DNA of 64,000 nucleotides, from assembly GCF_002287075.1 (NCBI RefSeq), contig NZ_NSKE01000010.1:1-64000 (forward strand), read 5' to 3'. Within the stretch, counting starts at the first letter, position 1, and every line of letters begins with the position of its first letter. A model generated the notes under the pieces. It was not told the origin of the DNA. It worked only from the letters and a program-made list of their open reading frames with translations, and did not search any database. A program made the position numbers and the translations under genes. This stretch comes from Fodinibius salipaludis (GTDB lineage Bacteria; Bacteroidota; Rhodothermia; Balneolales; Balneolaceae). This document shows positions 27,316-37,371 of the stretch, piece by piece.

Positions 27316-28497
27316 TTAACGGCTTTTCTCACTGTTATTCAACATTGATCTGCCTGGAAATGTTTCCGAAATACCGAAAAAATCAGCAGCAGTACTTGCT
27401 ATATCACTGAACGTCTCACGAGTCCCAAGATTAACACGTTCAGCCTTGTCAGATGGACATAATAACAGGGGTACAAACTCTCGGCTGTGATCGGTACTTT
27501 CGGATGTAGGATCGTTACCGTGATCACCGGTAATGATCAAGATATCGTCGTCATCCAGCTTACTTACGATCGCCGGTATCGCCCGGTCAAATTCCTGCAG
27601 GCATTCTGCAAATCCCTGGGGATCAAGCCGATGGCCATATTTTTGATCCGTATCAATCAAGTTTACAAATACAAAACTATCTTCCGCAGCCGACATCAGG
27701 CTTAGCAGTTGAGAAATTCCCTCGGCATTGCTTTTTGTGCGCCGGAATTGGGTAAAATACTCTTCGGTAAAAAGATCAACTACTTTACCAATAGAATAGG
27801 TTTTAGTCCCCTGTTGCTTTAACAAATTAATGACATTGTGCTCGGGCGGTTGCATCGAATAATCATGACGCTTATCGGAAATACGCTCAAAATTCCCCGG
27901 CTCCCCTGTAAATGGGCGTGCGATAACTCGTCCCACCCCGTGCTCATCCTGCAACACTTCTTTGCGTGCAAATTCACACCATTCGTAAAGTTTATCCAAG
28001 GGAATTACATCCACATGCGCGGCCACCTGAAATACACTGTCGGCCGAGGTATACACAATAGGATGCCCGGTTTCCATATGCTCCTCACCGTAATCGGCAA
28101 TAACCTCGGTGCCAGAATACGGTTTATTTACCAATACCTTTTCAACGTCGATCCCCTCACAAAACTCATCAATAACTTCTTTGGGAAAACCATCGGGATA
28201 GGTAGGAAAAGGCCTATTAAGCGGTATACCCGCAATTTCCCAGTGTCCCGTTGTAGAATCTTTTCCGGCCGATTGCTCTCGCATTTTCCCATAAGCACAA
28301 ATAGGCTCCGATTCTACAGCGACTGATGCCAATGGAATAATATTGCCCAACCCCATTCGCTGCAAATTTGGCAATTTAACTTCTGTTTCTTCACACACAT
28401 GGCCCAGCGTATTTTCATCTTCATCTCCATATTCAGAGGCATCATCTTGTGCCCCAACGCCAAGACCATCAACAACAATTACATAACAATTTCCCAT
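27316..28497 (-). CDS. deoB: Phosphopentomutase
   Basis: The 393-residue protein matches DeoB in length and motifs. It begins with the metal-binding VVDGLGVGAQDDASEYGDED, has DSTTGHWEIAG with the phosphorylated Thr, and ends with the metal site ITGDHGNDPTSESTDHSREFVPLL. It interconverts ribose-1-phosphate and ribose-5-phosphate (also the deoxy forms) in nucleoside salvage, using two Mn2+. It starts 5 bp after the GAF/GGDEF-like gene and is probably the last member of a pepF-GAF-deoB unit. Confidence 0.93.
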   Translation of the reverse strand: MGNCYVIVVDGLGVGAQDDASEYGDEDENTLGHVCEETEVKLPNLQRMGLGNIIPLASVAVESEPICAYGKMREQSAGKDSTTGHWEIAGIPLNRPFPTYPDGFPKEVIDEFCEGIDVEKVLVNKPYSGTEVIADYGEEHMETGHPIVYTSADSVFQVAAHVDVIPLDKLYEWCEFARKEVLQDEHGVGRVIARPFTGEPGNFERISDKRHDYSMQPPEHNVINLLKQQGTKTYSIGKVVDLFTEEYFTQFRRTKSNAEGISQLLSLMSAAEDSFVFVNLIDTDQKYGHRLDPQGFAECLQEFDRAIPAIVSKLDDDDILIITGDHGNDPTSESTDHSREFVPLLLCPSDKAERVNLGTRETFSDIASTAADFFGISETFPGRSMLNNSEKSR

Positions 28498-28502
28498 AAA
28501 CG

Positions 28503-30014
28503 TTATACCGCTTCGTTTTTATTGGATTTCAAAGCCTGTGATAAAGCCGATTTGGCATTTTTTAATACCTGATAACTATCCGTATAGTCACTGTCTAAAC
28601 GCACAAACCCCACTTTTATACCCGTTTCGATATGGATACCGTTTGAAAGTTCAAACGAATTGTTAAATTTCTTTTTAACGGATTTACTCCAATTTTTTAC
28701 GGCATCCTCGTCCTTGCTCTGGATTAAAAAGGAATACACATAGTCAGAATTATATCCCAAAATACCGTTATAACCGAACTGGCTCGGATTAAATGATGCA
28801 ATCAAATCCTTCTGCATCTGATCCAACTGATCCATTCGCAACTTAGTACGCAGCTCAGGAAGGTTAGAAAGTGTCACCAATCCAAACCAGCTTTTCTGCG
28901 CACCCGGATCAGGATTCAGTCGCCGTAACTCCGAATTAACCGTTTGCTCCCACAGCTCCGGCAAATAAGCCTCATACTGGTTTGCAAAAACAGAGCTGTC
29001 AACATCCAGCTTGGGATTATTTGAGAGCATCTGTAATCCCGCTATACGCACCAGGTTTATTAACTTGTGTTTTGTCGATTCCTTAAAAATCAGGGGGTTT
29101 TTATCGTACACCAGCACCACCCCCTGACGACGATCTTTCATCATCAGCGGAATAGCAATAGTAGCCCCCTCTGAATGCCGTTCCCTTGGCGAAAGCCGCT
29201 TGGGATTATTATTAAAATGGATGGCAAATTCAGCCTCACCCTGCTCGGCAGCCTCATAAGCCAGCGACCGCTCCTCCATTTTCATCCCGATAGGCGGTGC
29301 ATATTTGGCTTCATCAGCATTTAGCACATTATACCAGTTGTCCATTCCCCGAGTGATAAACGAGACCCCGCCGTCATACAAAAACGATTGAATGGTATTC
29401 AAGAGCTTCTTAATCAACTCTGTGCGGTGACAGTGAATCTCTAATCCGGAAATAGATTCCTCGTAATTAATCCACTCATCCTCCTGCTCATAAAGATCAC
29501 TGATTTCCAAATAGGTATTCAGCACATTGCGCAGTGCGTTGATATACGAATAAATGACATCACTCTTATTTTCGGTAAAGATGTGATCTCGCGATTCCAA
29601 CACCGTTATGGCTACCGTTTCCCCGTTATTTACAAATGGAAGCAAGGTAATATACTTGACCGGAACTTCACTGTAGTAATGATTTAATGCGGAAGCGGGG
29701 ATATCTTCGCCAATCTCAATTGCAGTAGGCTCATCCAGATCTTTAAACTCATCCAGAAAATGTTTATCAAAACTGATGCGATCTTTAAACATCACATTAT
29801 CAAACACCGTGGATTTCGTCTCCATCACAAACTGCTCCCGCGAGCGATTCACCCAGTACATATATACCGTTTCCATCTCGGAAGCACTCTGCAACATAAA
29901 AATCAGGTCATTCAGCACCTGCTTAAATTCACGCAGTGCTTTTTCCTGACGCTTTTGTCCCATTAATTCGGCATTTGATCGCTCCTTTTCCCGTGCCGTT
30001 GCGTAATTATCCAT
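28503..30014 (-). CDS. Cytoplasmic protein with two GAF-like domains and a degenerate GGDEF-like domain
   Basis: The 503-residue protein has no signal or membrane span. Two GAF-like modules are suggested at about residues 35-170 (ending VKYITLLPFVNNGETVAITVLES) and 190-340 (ending IAIPLMMKDRRQGVVLVYDKNPL). The C-terminal about 130 residues have the pattern of a diguanylate cyclase fold, but the active GG[DE]EF motif is replaced by GYNSDYVYSF, so catalysis is unlikely. A degenerate receptor or scaffold for a second messenger is one possibility (inference). It sits tightly between PepF and DeoB genes with gaps of 6 and 5 bp. Confidence 0.7.
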   Translation of the reverse strand: MDNYATAREKERSNAELMGQKRQEKALREFKQVLNDLIFMLQSASEMETVYMYWVNRSREQFVMETKSTVFDNVMFKDRISFDKHFLDEFKDLDEPTAIEIGEDIPASALNHYYSEVPVKYITLLPFVNNGETVAITVLESRDHIFTENKSDVIYSYINALRNVLNTYLEISDLYEQEDEWINYEESISGLEIHCHRTELIKKLLNTIQSFLYDGGVSFITRGMDNWYNVLNADEAKYAPPIGMKMEERSLAYEAAEQGEAEFAIHFNNNPKRLSPRERHSEGATIAIPLMMKDRRQGVVLVYDKNPLIFKESTKHKLINLVRIAGLQMLSNNPKLDVDSSVFANQYEAYLPELWEQTVNSELRRLNPDPGAQKSWFGLVTLSNLPELRTKLRMDQLDQMQKDLIASFNPSQFGYNGILGYNSDYVYSFLIQSKDEDAVKNWSKSVKKKFNNSFELSNGIHIETGIKVGFVRLDSDYTDSYQVLKNAKSALSQALKSNKNEAV

Positions 30015-30020
30015 CCCCTG

Positions 30021-31817
30021 TTAATTTATCTTTTTTGCCAGTTCTTCTGCCTGTTTAATCATCTCCTCAATAGCTGTAAGACCGTTATCCCAAAAATCCG
30101 GTTGTGTAATATCCAAACCCAAATTGCCCACAATATTTTCCGGCCAATCGGACCCACCCGCGCGCAGCATTTCAATATATTTATCTGAAAATCCATTTTT
30201 CGAACGCCTATACTGTTGATAAAGCGCAAGCACCAGCAGTTCACCAAAGGCATAAGCATACACGTACCCCGGCGTATGCAAAAAGTGCGGGATGTAGCTC
30301 CACCAAAGATTGTATTCCTCCGTAAGAGTTACAGAATCACCATAGACCGCTTCCTGCGTTTCGCGCCATAATGTAGAAAAATCCTCGGTAGTAAGTTCTC
30401 CTTTCTCGCGCCGGTGTGTATGTATCGCATGTTCAAAACGATTCATCGAAACCTGCCGAAAGACCGTTGCAATAGTGTCATCAATTTTACCAATCAGTAG
30501 TGCCAGTTTCTCTTTGGGATCATCCAGCTCACCCATCAATTTTTGAAATACCAGCATTTCGCCAAATACGGAAGCCGTTTCGGCGGTCGTCAGTGGCGTG
30601 TCTGCCTGCAGAGCCCCCTGCTCTCTGGATAAATACTGATGAACGCCATGTCCCAACTCATGAGCCAACGTCTGTACGTCCCGGACTTTTCCGTCAAAAT
30701 TCATAAATACATAGGGATGCACCGACGGAACGGTACTGGCCGAGTAGGCTCCTCCCCTCTTGCCGGGTTTCATTGCTGCATCAATCCAATTGTTATCAAA
30801 AAATTTACCGGTGACCGTTCCCATTTCAGGATGGAAATCGGTATATGAATCCATCACCATTTCCCGGGCTTCATTCCAGCTTATTTTCTTCTCACTTTCT
30901 AACAACGGTGCATAACGATCATAGTCATAAAGCTTATCATAACCCAATAAGCTACGTTTTAGATCATAAAAACGGTGCACCAGATTGTAGCTGTCCGTTA
31001 CCGAATTGATTAAAACATCCACCGTTTTATCGTCAATTTCGTTGGCCAAATTTCGGGATGAAATCCAGCTGTCGTAGCCGCGGAGTTTATCGTCGGTATG
31101 CTTATCGGCCAGCAGTGTATTAAAAATAAACGTCATCGTACGGCTGTGATCCCCGAACGTCTCTGTCAGCGATGCATGTGCACGCTTTCGCAGGTCACGA
31201 TCCGGTTCATGAAGCTTGCTCAATACTTCCTGCTGTGTTAGTTCTTCACCGTCGAGCTCAAAACGGGCCGCCCCCATAGTTTCATCAAAATAGCGATTCC
31301 ACGCACTGCGTCCGGTTACTTTCTTGGCGGATAATATCTGCTCTTCCTTTTCGCTCAGTACATGATCTTTGTATTGGCGGGAGGTTTCCAGATAGTGCTT
31401 GTACTTTTCCAACTCATCACTTTCGATCAGCTTCCGGGCCTTTTCATCATCCACAGCCAACCACTCCACATCAAAAAACACCAGCTTCTGATGGATCTCG
31501 GAAGAAAGCTCATTTGCTTCCTGCATCAGCTTGCCATATTCAGCCTTGTTGGTATTGGTCGACCAGATAAGATGTGCATATGAACCGATCTTACCAATCG
31601 TTTCAATCAGCTCTTCGTAATCTTGAAGAGCCTGCTTCATACTTTCTTCATCAAGATCGGCTACGTTTCCTTTATACGTTGATGCAAATTCCTCAGCCTG
31701 CTCAGCGACTTTTTTCTTGTCGTTTTCAAGAGCGGGATCATCAATAGAATTATAGAGGTCAGAAAGATCCCATCGCACATTTTCTGCCCCTGTTTTTTCT
31801 TTCACTTTATCACTCAT
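30021..31817 (-). CDS. pepF: Oligoendopeptidase F (M3 family metallopeptidase)
   Basis: From ATG 31817 the protein has 598 residues; a TTG nine codons upstream would add a few basic residues. The zinc site HELGHGVHQ is at about residues 386-394, and a downstream Glu in the VETASVFGEM helix supplies the third ligand. The N-terminal helical domain (VRWDLSDLYNS onward) is typical of PepF. It degrades small peptides of about 7-17 residues in the cytoplasm. It probably leads a three-gene operon with the GAF-like protein and DeoB. Confidence 0.92.
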   Translation of the reverse strand: MSDKVKEKTGAENVRWDLSDLYNSIDDPALENDKKKVAEQAEEFASTYKGNVADLDEESMKQALQDYEELIETIGKIGSYAHLIWSTNTNKAEYGKLMQEANELSSEIHQKLVFFDVEWLAVDDEKARKLIESDELEKYKHYLETSRQYKDHVLSEKEEQILSAKKVTGRSAWNRYFDETMGAARFELDGEELTQQEVLSKLHEPDRDLRKRAHASLTETFGDHSRTMTFIFNTLLADKHTDDKLRGYDSWISSRNLANEIDDKTVDVLINSVTDSYNLVHRFYDLKRSLLGYDKLYDYDRYAPLLESEKKISWNEAREMVMDSYTDFHPEMGTVTGKFFDNNWIDAAMKPGKRGGAYSASTVPSVHPYVFMNFDGKVRDVQTLAHELGHGVHQYLSREQGALQADTPLTTAETASVFGEMLVFQKLMGELDDPKEKLALLIGKIDDTIATVFRQVSMNRFEHAIHTHRREKGELTTEDFSTLWRETQEAVYGDSVTLTEEYNLWWSYIPHFLHTPGYVYAYAFGELLVLALYQQYRRSKNGFSDKYIEMLRAGGSDWPENIVGNLGLDITQPDFWDNGLTAIEEMIKQAEELAKKIN

Positions 31818-32037
31818 AAATTTCTTGAAACCTACTTTATCCAATCATTGTTGGGATATCAAAATAAGCAGAATAAAGGCAAAAATTATCTCTGCTCAAG
31901 AATCGTAATTTAATATAACAATGATTAACTTTACGCTTGATTGTTTATGGTTTAAAGAAACCAAAAATAACACTCAATATTAACTCTTGCAGACGTTTAT
32001 TTACTAATAATTTAAACCCACTCAATAAGACCATATT

Positions 32038-35000
32038 TTGAAGTCGCTCGAAGCTGTTTTCGGACCTAATTCCGCACTTGTTGAAGAACTTTTTAATCAA
32101 TACCAAGAAGATCCCTCTTCTGTTCCCAATCACTGGCGTCAATATTTTGACGAAATTGAAGGTGTGGAACAGGCAGAAGATCTGAAATCTGAGGCAGGGA
32201 AAACCGGTAACGGTTCACCCGCTACCCAAACTGCTCCCTCGAAAGCTCAGAATCAGAAAAAAACTAAGAAAACTCCTCAGCAGAAAGACGATAGCAATGC
32301 TGATATCCCTTCAGGAGCTACACTTGAAAAAATAAAGGGCGTGTCCAGCAAGATCGTCCAGAACATGGATGAAAGTCTGGAAGTACCTACCGCTACCTCA
32401 GTGCGATCACTTCCGATGAAGATGCTTATTGAAGACCGGGCTATCATCAACCGGCATCTAAAGCAGCGCAATGAGCCCAAATCTTCGTTTACGCACTATA
32501 TTGCATGGGCCATTATCAAAGCGCTGGAAGAATATCCCAACATGAACAACTCCTTCATCTATAAAGATGGAGAGCCCTATAAAGTTATTCCGGATCAAGT
32601 CAATTTGGGACTGGCTATCGACGTACAAAATAAGGATGGCTCTCGAAACCTGTTGGTGCCCAATATTAAGGGCGTTGACAAGATGAACTTCAAGGAATTC
32701 CTCTACGCTTATTCGGATCTTATTGACAAAGCTCGCAATGGCAATCTCGAAATTTCTGATTTCCAGGGTACCACTCTTACACTCACTAATCCCGGTATGA
32801 TCGGAACCGTACAATCGGTACCCCGCCTGATGAAAACACAGGGTGCTATCATTGCTACCGGGGCGATCGATTATCCGGCGGAGTATCAATCGATGTCGCA
32901 AGAAGTGCTCAACAAGCTGGGCATCAGTAAAGTGATGAATATGACTTCGACCTATGACCACCGGGTTATTCAAGGAGCTGAATCTGGTGCGTTTCTCAAG
33001 AAAGTCCATAGTTTGTTAAATGGCGAAGAGGATTTCTACAGTGATATTTTTGAGGATCTTGAAATTCCCTATGATCCCCTTCCTTTTGGCGCCGATAACT
33101 ATGTAGGCCAGCTGGATGGCAGCGGAGCTACGCTGGAGCAAAACAAGCGCGCCATTAATGTAATGCGACTGATCAATATGTATCGCACGCGTGGACATGT
33201 GCTTGCTGATCTCGATCCGTTGAGTGACGAACCCGGGCAAAGTCCGGAGCTGGATCTTAGCTATTACGATCTCACACTTTGGGACCTGGATCGCGAATTT
33301 TATTGCGGTGGTCTTGGCGGCAATGAAAAAGCGACGCTGCGCGAAATCATCACCTTACTGCGCGAAACTTATTGCGGAAAGATGGGTGCTGAATTTATGC
33401 ACCTTCTTGATCTGGATGAACGCAAGTGGTTGCGCGAACGAATGGAGTCAACCACTAACACCCCTGATCTGACCAAAGGTCAGAAAAAAGAAATTTTACA
33501 CAAGCTCAATCAGGCTATGGCCTTTGAGCAGTTCCTCCATAAAAAGTATATCGGGCACAAGCGATTCTCGCTTGAAGGTGCTGATACGCTGATCCCGATG
33601 ATGCATCACATGCTCGAAAAAGCAGGCGAAGATCAGGTTGAAAAAATATTTATGGGTATGGCTCACCGGGGACGGTTGAACATCCTCGTAAATATCATGA
33701 ACAAACCGTATCGCAAGGTCTTTGCTGATTTTGAAGGAAACCTCGATCCCGATAGTATTCAAGGTTCCGGTGATGTTAAATATCACTTGGGATCGAAAGG
33801 AACATACGAAACTAATTCAGGTGAAGAAGTAGAAATTGAATTAATGCCGAATCCGAGCCACCTTGAATCGGTAAACCCCGTCGTTGAAGGTGCCACTCGT
33901 GCAACTCAAGATCACGATGGTGAAGATGCAGAGAAGAAAAACGTGCCTGTACTTATCCATGGGGATGCCGCATTTTCAGGACAGGGAGTAGTTGCTGAGA
34001 CCTTAAATATGTCGCAGCTGGATGCCTATAAAACGGGCGGTACCATTCATCTCATTATCAATAATCAGATTGGATTTACTACGCTACCCGAAGACGGGCG
34101 TTCTACCGAATATGCTTCTGACCTTGCAAAAGCTATTCTTGCTCCGATTTTTCACGTCAATGGCGACAACCCCGAAGAAGCCGTTCATGCCATGCAAATG
34201 GCATTCGAGTACCGCCAGAAGTTTGGCAAGGATGTCGTTATCGATCTGATCGGCTTCCGTAAGCACGGTCACAACGAAGGCGACGAGCCGGCATTTACGC
34301 AACCGGGCATGTATAAAGAGATCGAAAATCATCCCACGGTTCGTGATATTTATACGAAAACCCTCTTGGGACGCGGTGAGTTTACCGAAGAAGAGATGCA
34401 GGAGATTTTTGATGAATTTGACGATCTGCTTCGCGAGGCTTTTGAGGATGCAAAAAATGCCTCTCCTCTCGAGGTGACTGAAGATATGATTGACCGGGAT
34501 GAGCTGACCCAGGATGAATGGCCGGAATTCCCGGATACAACCTATCCTGAGGAAGAACTCAAAGATATTGCGGTTAAACTTAACACTGTTCCCAAAGATT
34601 TTGATGCCAATCCCAAGTTGCTTCGTCAACTTGCAAAACGCGCCGAAACGGTTGAAAAGAATGAGAAGAAAATCGACTGGGGTTTTGCTGAAGCTCTTGC
34701 TTTCGGATCGCTCCTCAAAGATGGAACTACTGTTCGGCTAACAGGACAAGATGCTGAGCGGGGTACTTTCTCGCATCGTCATGCTATCCTGCACGGAACG
34801 GAAACCGACCAACAGTTCATTCCACTAAATAATATTGATGATAATCAGGCGCCTTTTTATCCCTACAACAGCCTGCTCAGTGAATTTGCTGCTGTTGGAT
34901 TTGAATTTGGATACAGTGCGGCCAAGCTTGATGCGCTTGTCATTTGGGAAGCCCAGTTTGGTGACTTTGCCAACGGTGCCCAAGTGGTAATGGACCAATA

Positions 35001-35697
35001 CATATCTGCCAGTGAAGCTAAATGGGGACAAAAATCATCTCTGGTCATGACCCTCCCCCACGGATACGAGGGACAAGGGCCTGAACACTCATCGGCACGA
35101 CTGGAGCGGTATCTACAGCTCTGTGCAGAAGATAACATGCAGGTTGTGAACCTTACGACTCCTGCACAATACTTCCACATCTTGCGTAAGCAAGCAAAAC
35201 AGGATGATAAAAAGCCGCTTATTATCATGTCACCCAAGAGCTTATTACGTCATCCGCTGGCAACATCTAAAACGGATGATTTAGCCAAGGGACAATATCA
35301 GCCATTTATTCCCGACGAGGAAGTGGAAGACAAAAATAACATCGACCGTTTGGTTATCTGCTCCGGAAAGGTCTATTATGACTTATATAAACAACGTCAA
35401 GATGAGGAGATCGATAATGTTGCTATTACACGCTTAGAGCAATTTTATCCTTTCCCCAATCAGGACGTTAGTGATATTCTGGACGAATATAGCCATGTCG
35501 ATGATATTGTCTGGTGTCAGGAAGAGCCCCGAAATATGGGAGCCTGGACATTTGTCTCAACGCGCATTATGCAGCAGCTTAAAGACGGACAGAACCTACG
35601 CTATGTGGGTCGACAAGCTTCTGCTTCTCCGGCTGCCGGACAGAAGAAAGTTCACAAAGCTGAACAAGAGAGGCTTGTTAATAAGGCTTTGAAGTAA
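32038..35697 (+). CDS. kgd: Multifunctional 2-oxoglutarate dehydrogenase E1 with fused E2-type succinyltransferase domain (KGD type)
   Basis: The 1219-residue protein starts at TTG 32038; the N-terminus FGPNSALVEELFNQYQEDP is the classical E1 start helix. A linker rich in Lys and Gln (about 50-85) leads into an E2 catalytic domain (about 95-340) with the HxxxDG-type site YDHRVIQGAESG (around Asp307). A thiamine-dependent E1 follows (about 370-1219; AHRGRLNIL and FGQGVVAETL-like block). No lipoyl domain is visible. This E2-E1 arrangement is known from mycobacterial Kgd and its relatives; it lets the cell run the 2-oxoglutarate to succinyl-CoA step using a lipoyl partner from elsewhere. Confidence 0.93.
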   Translation: MKSLEAVFGPNSALVEELFNQYQEDPSSVPNHWRQYFDEIEGVEQAEDLKSEAGKTGNGSPATQTAPSKAQNQKKTKKTPQQKDDSNADIPSGATLEKIKGVSSKIVQNMDESLEVPTATSVRSLPMKMLIEDRAIINRHLKQRNEPKSSFTHYIAWAIIKALEEYPNMNNSFIYKDGEPYKVIPDQVNLGLAIDVQNKDGSRNLLVPNIKGVDKMNFKEFLYAYSDLIDKARNGNLEISDFQGTTLTLTNPGMIGTVQSVPRLMKTQGAIIATGAIDYPAEYQSMSQEVLNKLGISKVMNMTSTYDHRVIQGAESGAFLKKVHSLLNGEEDFYSDIFEDLEIPYDPLPFGADNYVGQLDGSGATLEQNKRAINVMRLINMYRTRGHVLADLDPLSDEPGQSPELDLSYYDLTLWDLDREFYCGGLGGNEKATLREIITLLRETYCGKMGAEFMHLLDLDERKWLRERMESTTNTPDLTKGQKKEILHKLNQAMAFEQFLHKKYIGHKRFSLEGADTLIPMMHHMLEKAGEDQVEKIFMGMAHRGRLNILVNIMNKPYRKVFADFEGNLDPDSIQGSGDVKYHLGSKGTYETNSGEEVEIELMPNPSHLESVNPVVEGATRATQDHDGEDAEKKNVPVLIHGDAAFSGQGVVAETLNMSQLDAYKTGGTIHLIINNQIGFTTLPEDGRSTEYASDLAKAILAPIFHVNGDNPEEAVHAMQMAFEYRQKFGKDVVIDLIGFRKHGHNEGDEPAFTQPGMYKEIENHPTVRDIYTKTLLGRGEFTEEEMQEIFDEFDDLLREAFEDAKNASPLEVTEDMIDRDELTQDEWPEFPDTTYPEEELKDIAVKLNTVPKDFDANPKLLRQLAKRAETVEKNEKKIDWGFAEALAFGSLLKDGTTVRLTGQDAERGTFSHRHAILHGTETDQQFIPLNNIDDNQAPFYPYNSLLSEFAAVGFEFGYSAAKLDALVIWEAQFGDFANGAQVVMDQYISASEAKWGQKSSLVMTLPHGYEGQGPEHSSARLERYLQLCAEDNMQVVNLTTPAQYFHILRKQAKQDDKKPLIIMSPKSLLRHPLATSKTDDLAKGQYQPFIPDEEVEDKNNIDRLVICSGKVYYDLYKQRQDEEIDNVAITRLEQFYPFPNQDVSDILDEYSHVDDIVWCQEEPRNMGAWTFVSTRIMQQLKDGQNLRYVGRQASASPAAGQKKVHKAEQERLVNKALK

Positions 35698-35721
35698 TTT
35701 TCTAACAAAATACTCAAACAC

Positions 35722-35755
35722 TAAAAAGGGGCGTGCAATACGCCCCTTTTTTCTT
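35722..35755 (+). terminator. Rho-independent terminator after kgd
   Basis: AAAAGGGGCGT (35724-35734) and ACGCCCCTTTT (35740-35750) form an 11-bp stem followed by T-rich sequence. Confidence 0.92.
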
Positions 35756-35891
35756 ATAAAAACTATTTCTGGTATCGTAGCTCCGCTGTGATGCCTTTTT
35801 TATTTTTTGAAATAAATCATCATATAACAGAGTTATGAGACAAGTTTAACGGGATAAACAAATGATATGTATATATCAAAAAAGGAAAACC

Positions 35892-37334
35892 TTAATCTAT
35901 AGCATTTGTTTCAAGCGGCTGCTTCCTATTCGCTCCTCCCCTTGATATATCCTCCAAACTCAATCCTTTTGTTTCATCGACAAACATGTTAACAAAAAAG
36001 TAAGCAACTACTCCAAAGAAAGCGTAGATGCCGTATGAAATACCAAGTCCAAGATTTGATAGCAGTACCGGAAAGCTGATAGTGATTATAAAATTAGCGC
36101 CCCACTGTGCCATTCCACATACGGCAAGTGCAGCGCCACGGTAATGATTAGGAAACATCTCTCCAAGCATCACCCACATAACCGGACCCCATGAAAAAGC
36201 AAAGAAAGCGATGTAAGTATTGGCAGCCAGTAAAGCAATAGTACCTTGTGTTGGACCTAACGTTAGCGAATCCGGTCCGCCACCTGGTGCAATACTAAAT
36301 ACATAAGCCATTACACCAAGCATTACAGCTTGACCTAATGATCCGACCAATAAAAGCGGTTTACGCCCTACTTTATCAATCAACATAATGGCTACAAAAG
36401 TAAAGAAAATATTTACGCTTCCACTGATTACATTTTGCAGCAGTGCATCTCCCTCCGTAAATCCTGCCGACTTCCAAAGTGTAGCTCCATAATAAAAAAT
36501 GACATTAATACCCGTGAACTGCTGCAATATTGCCAAGCCCAATCCAACCCAAATCAAAGGATGTATATTCCCGGTATAACTGTCAAAAATGTTCCTGAAT
36601 TTGGGTTTTATTCCCTCTTGCAGGGTTGATTCAATATCAGCAACTTTTTCCCTAATATTGATTGAAGGCAAGATTCCCTTAAGCACTTGACCGGCCTCAT
36701 CAACTCTTCCAGCCGCTACTAAATACCGTGGGGATTCAGGGATCGCCAATAAAGAAAAGAAAAATACAGAAGCAGGAATTATCTCGGCCCAGAACATCCA
36801 TCTCCACGTTTGAAACCCACCCCACAAGACCTCTGTCGCCCCACCGGATAATCCGGCTAACCAGTAGTTACTCATAAACGCCATGAATAATCCTATCACA
36901 ATCATCAGCTGTTGTAAGGTAGCCAGCCGTCCACGTACTTTTGAAGGAGCAATTTCACTAATGTAGGCTGGTGCAAGAATACTGGCAGCTCCCATAGCCA
37001 TCCCACCGATAATACGATAAATGACAAATTCCAATGATCCGGATGAAATTCCAGATCCCCAAGCGCTACAAATAAATGCCACCGCCGTGGCAATCATTAT
37101 GGGCTTACGACCAAACCTGTCAGCAAGAGTCCCCGCAAAGAAAGCTCCCACCATGCTTCCCAACAGCACCGATGCTACATTAAATCCTGTTCCCGCAGAG
37201 TCAGAATTAAAAGCCAATTGAAGGGCATCAACAGTTCCATTGATCACTCCACTATCAAACCCAAATAAAAAACCTCCCAATGCTGCCGCAGTAGATAAAA
37301 GAATTACGCGGGATAGATTATAGTTTGTAGCCAT
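35892..37334 (-). CDS. MFS sugar porter (GLUT/XylE type)
   Basis: The 480-residue protein has 12 predicted membrane spans. Sugar-porter signatures are present: GGFLFGFDSGVINGT in span 1, DRFGRKP in the 2-3 loop, PESPRYL after span 6, and QQFTGINVIFYYG in span 7. It imports a monosaccharide, probably by proton or sodium symport. It ends 37 bp from the GH16 gene on the same strand and belongs to the glucan locus, where it would bring glucose into the cytoplasm after extracellular and periplasmic hydrolysis. Confidence 0.93.
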   Translation of the reverse strand: MATNYNLSRVILLSTAAALGGFLFGFDSGVINGTVDALQLAFNSDSAGTGFNVASVLLGSMVGAFFAGTLADRFGRKPIMIATAVAFICSAWGSGISSGSLEFVIYRIIGGMAMGAASILAPAYISEIAPSKVRGRLATLQQLMIVIGLFMAFMSNYWLAGLSGGATEVLWGGFQTWRWMFWAEIIPASVFFFSLLAIPESPRYLVAAGRVDEAGQVLKGILPSINIREKVADIESTLQEGIKPKFRNIFDSYTGNIHPLIWVGLGLAILQQFTGINVIFYYGATLWKSAGFTEGDALLQNVISGSVNIFFTFVAIMLIDKVGRKPLLLVGSLGQAVMLGVMAYVFSIAPGGGPDSLTLGPTQGTIALLAANTYIAFFAFSWGPVMWVMLGEMFPNHYRGAALAVCGMAQWGANFIITISFPVLLSNLGLGISYGIYAFFGVVAYFFVNMFVDETKGLSLEDISRGGANRKQPLETNAID

Positions 37335-37371
37335 CTAAATTTTACGTCTGAATTTAAAAAATGTCGATTTT

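Noticed and set aside
32458-34629. Long antisense frames under kgd
   Set aside because: They are complements of a strongly conserved gene and lack recognisable domains.
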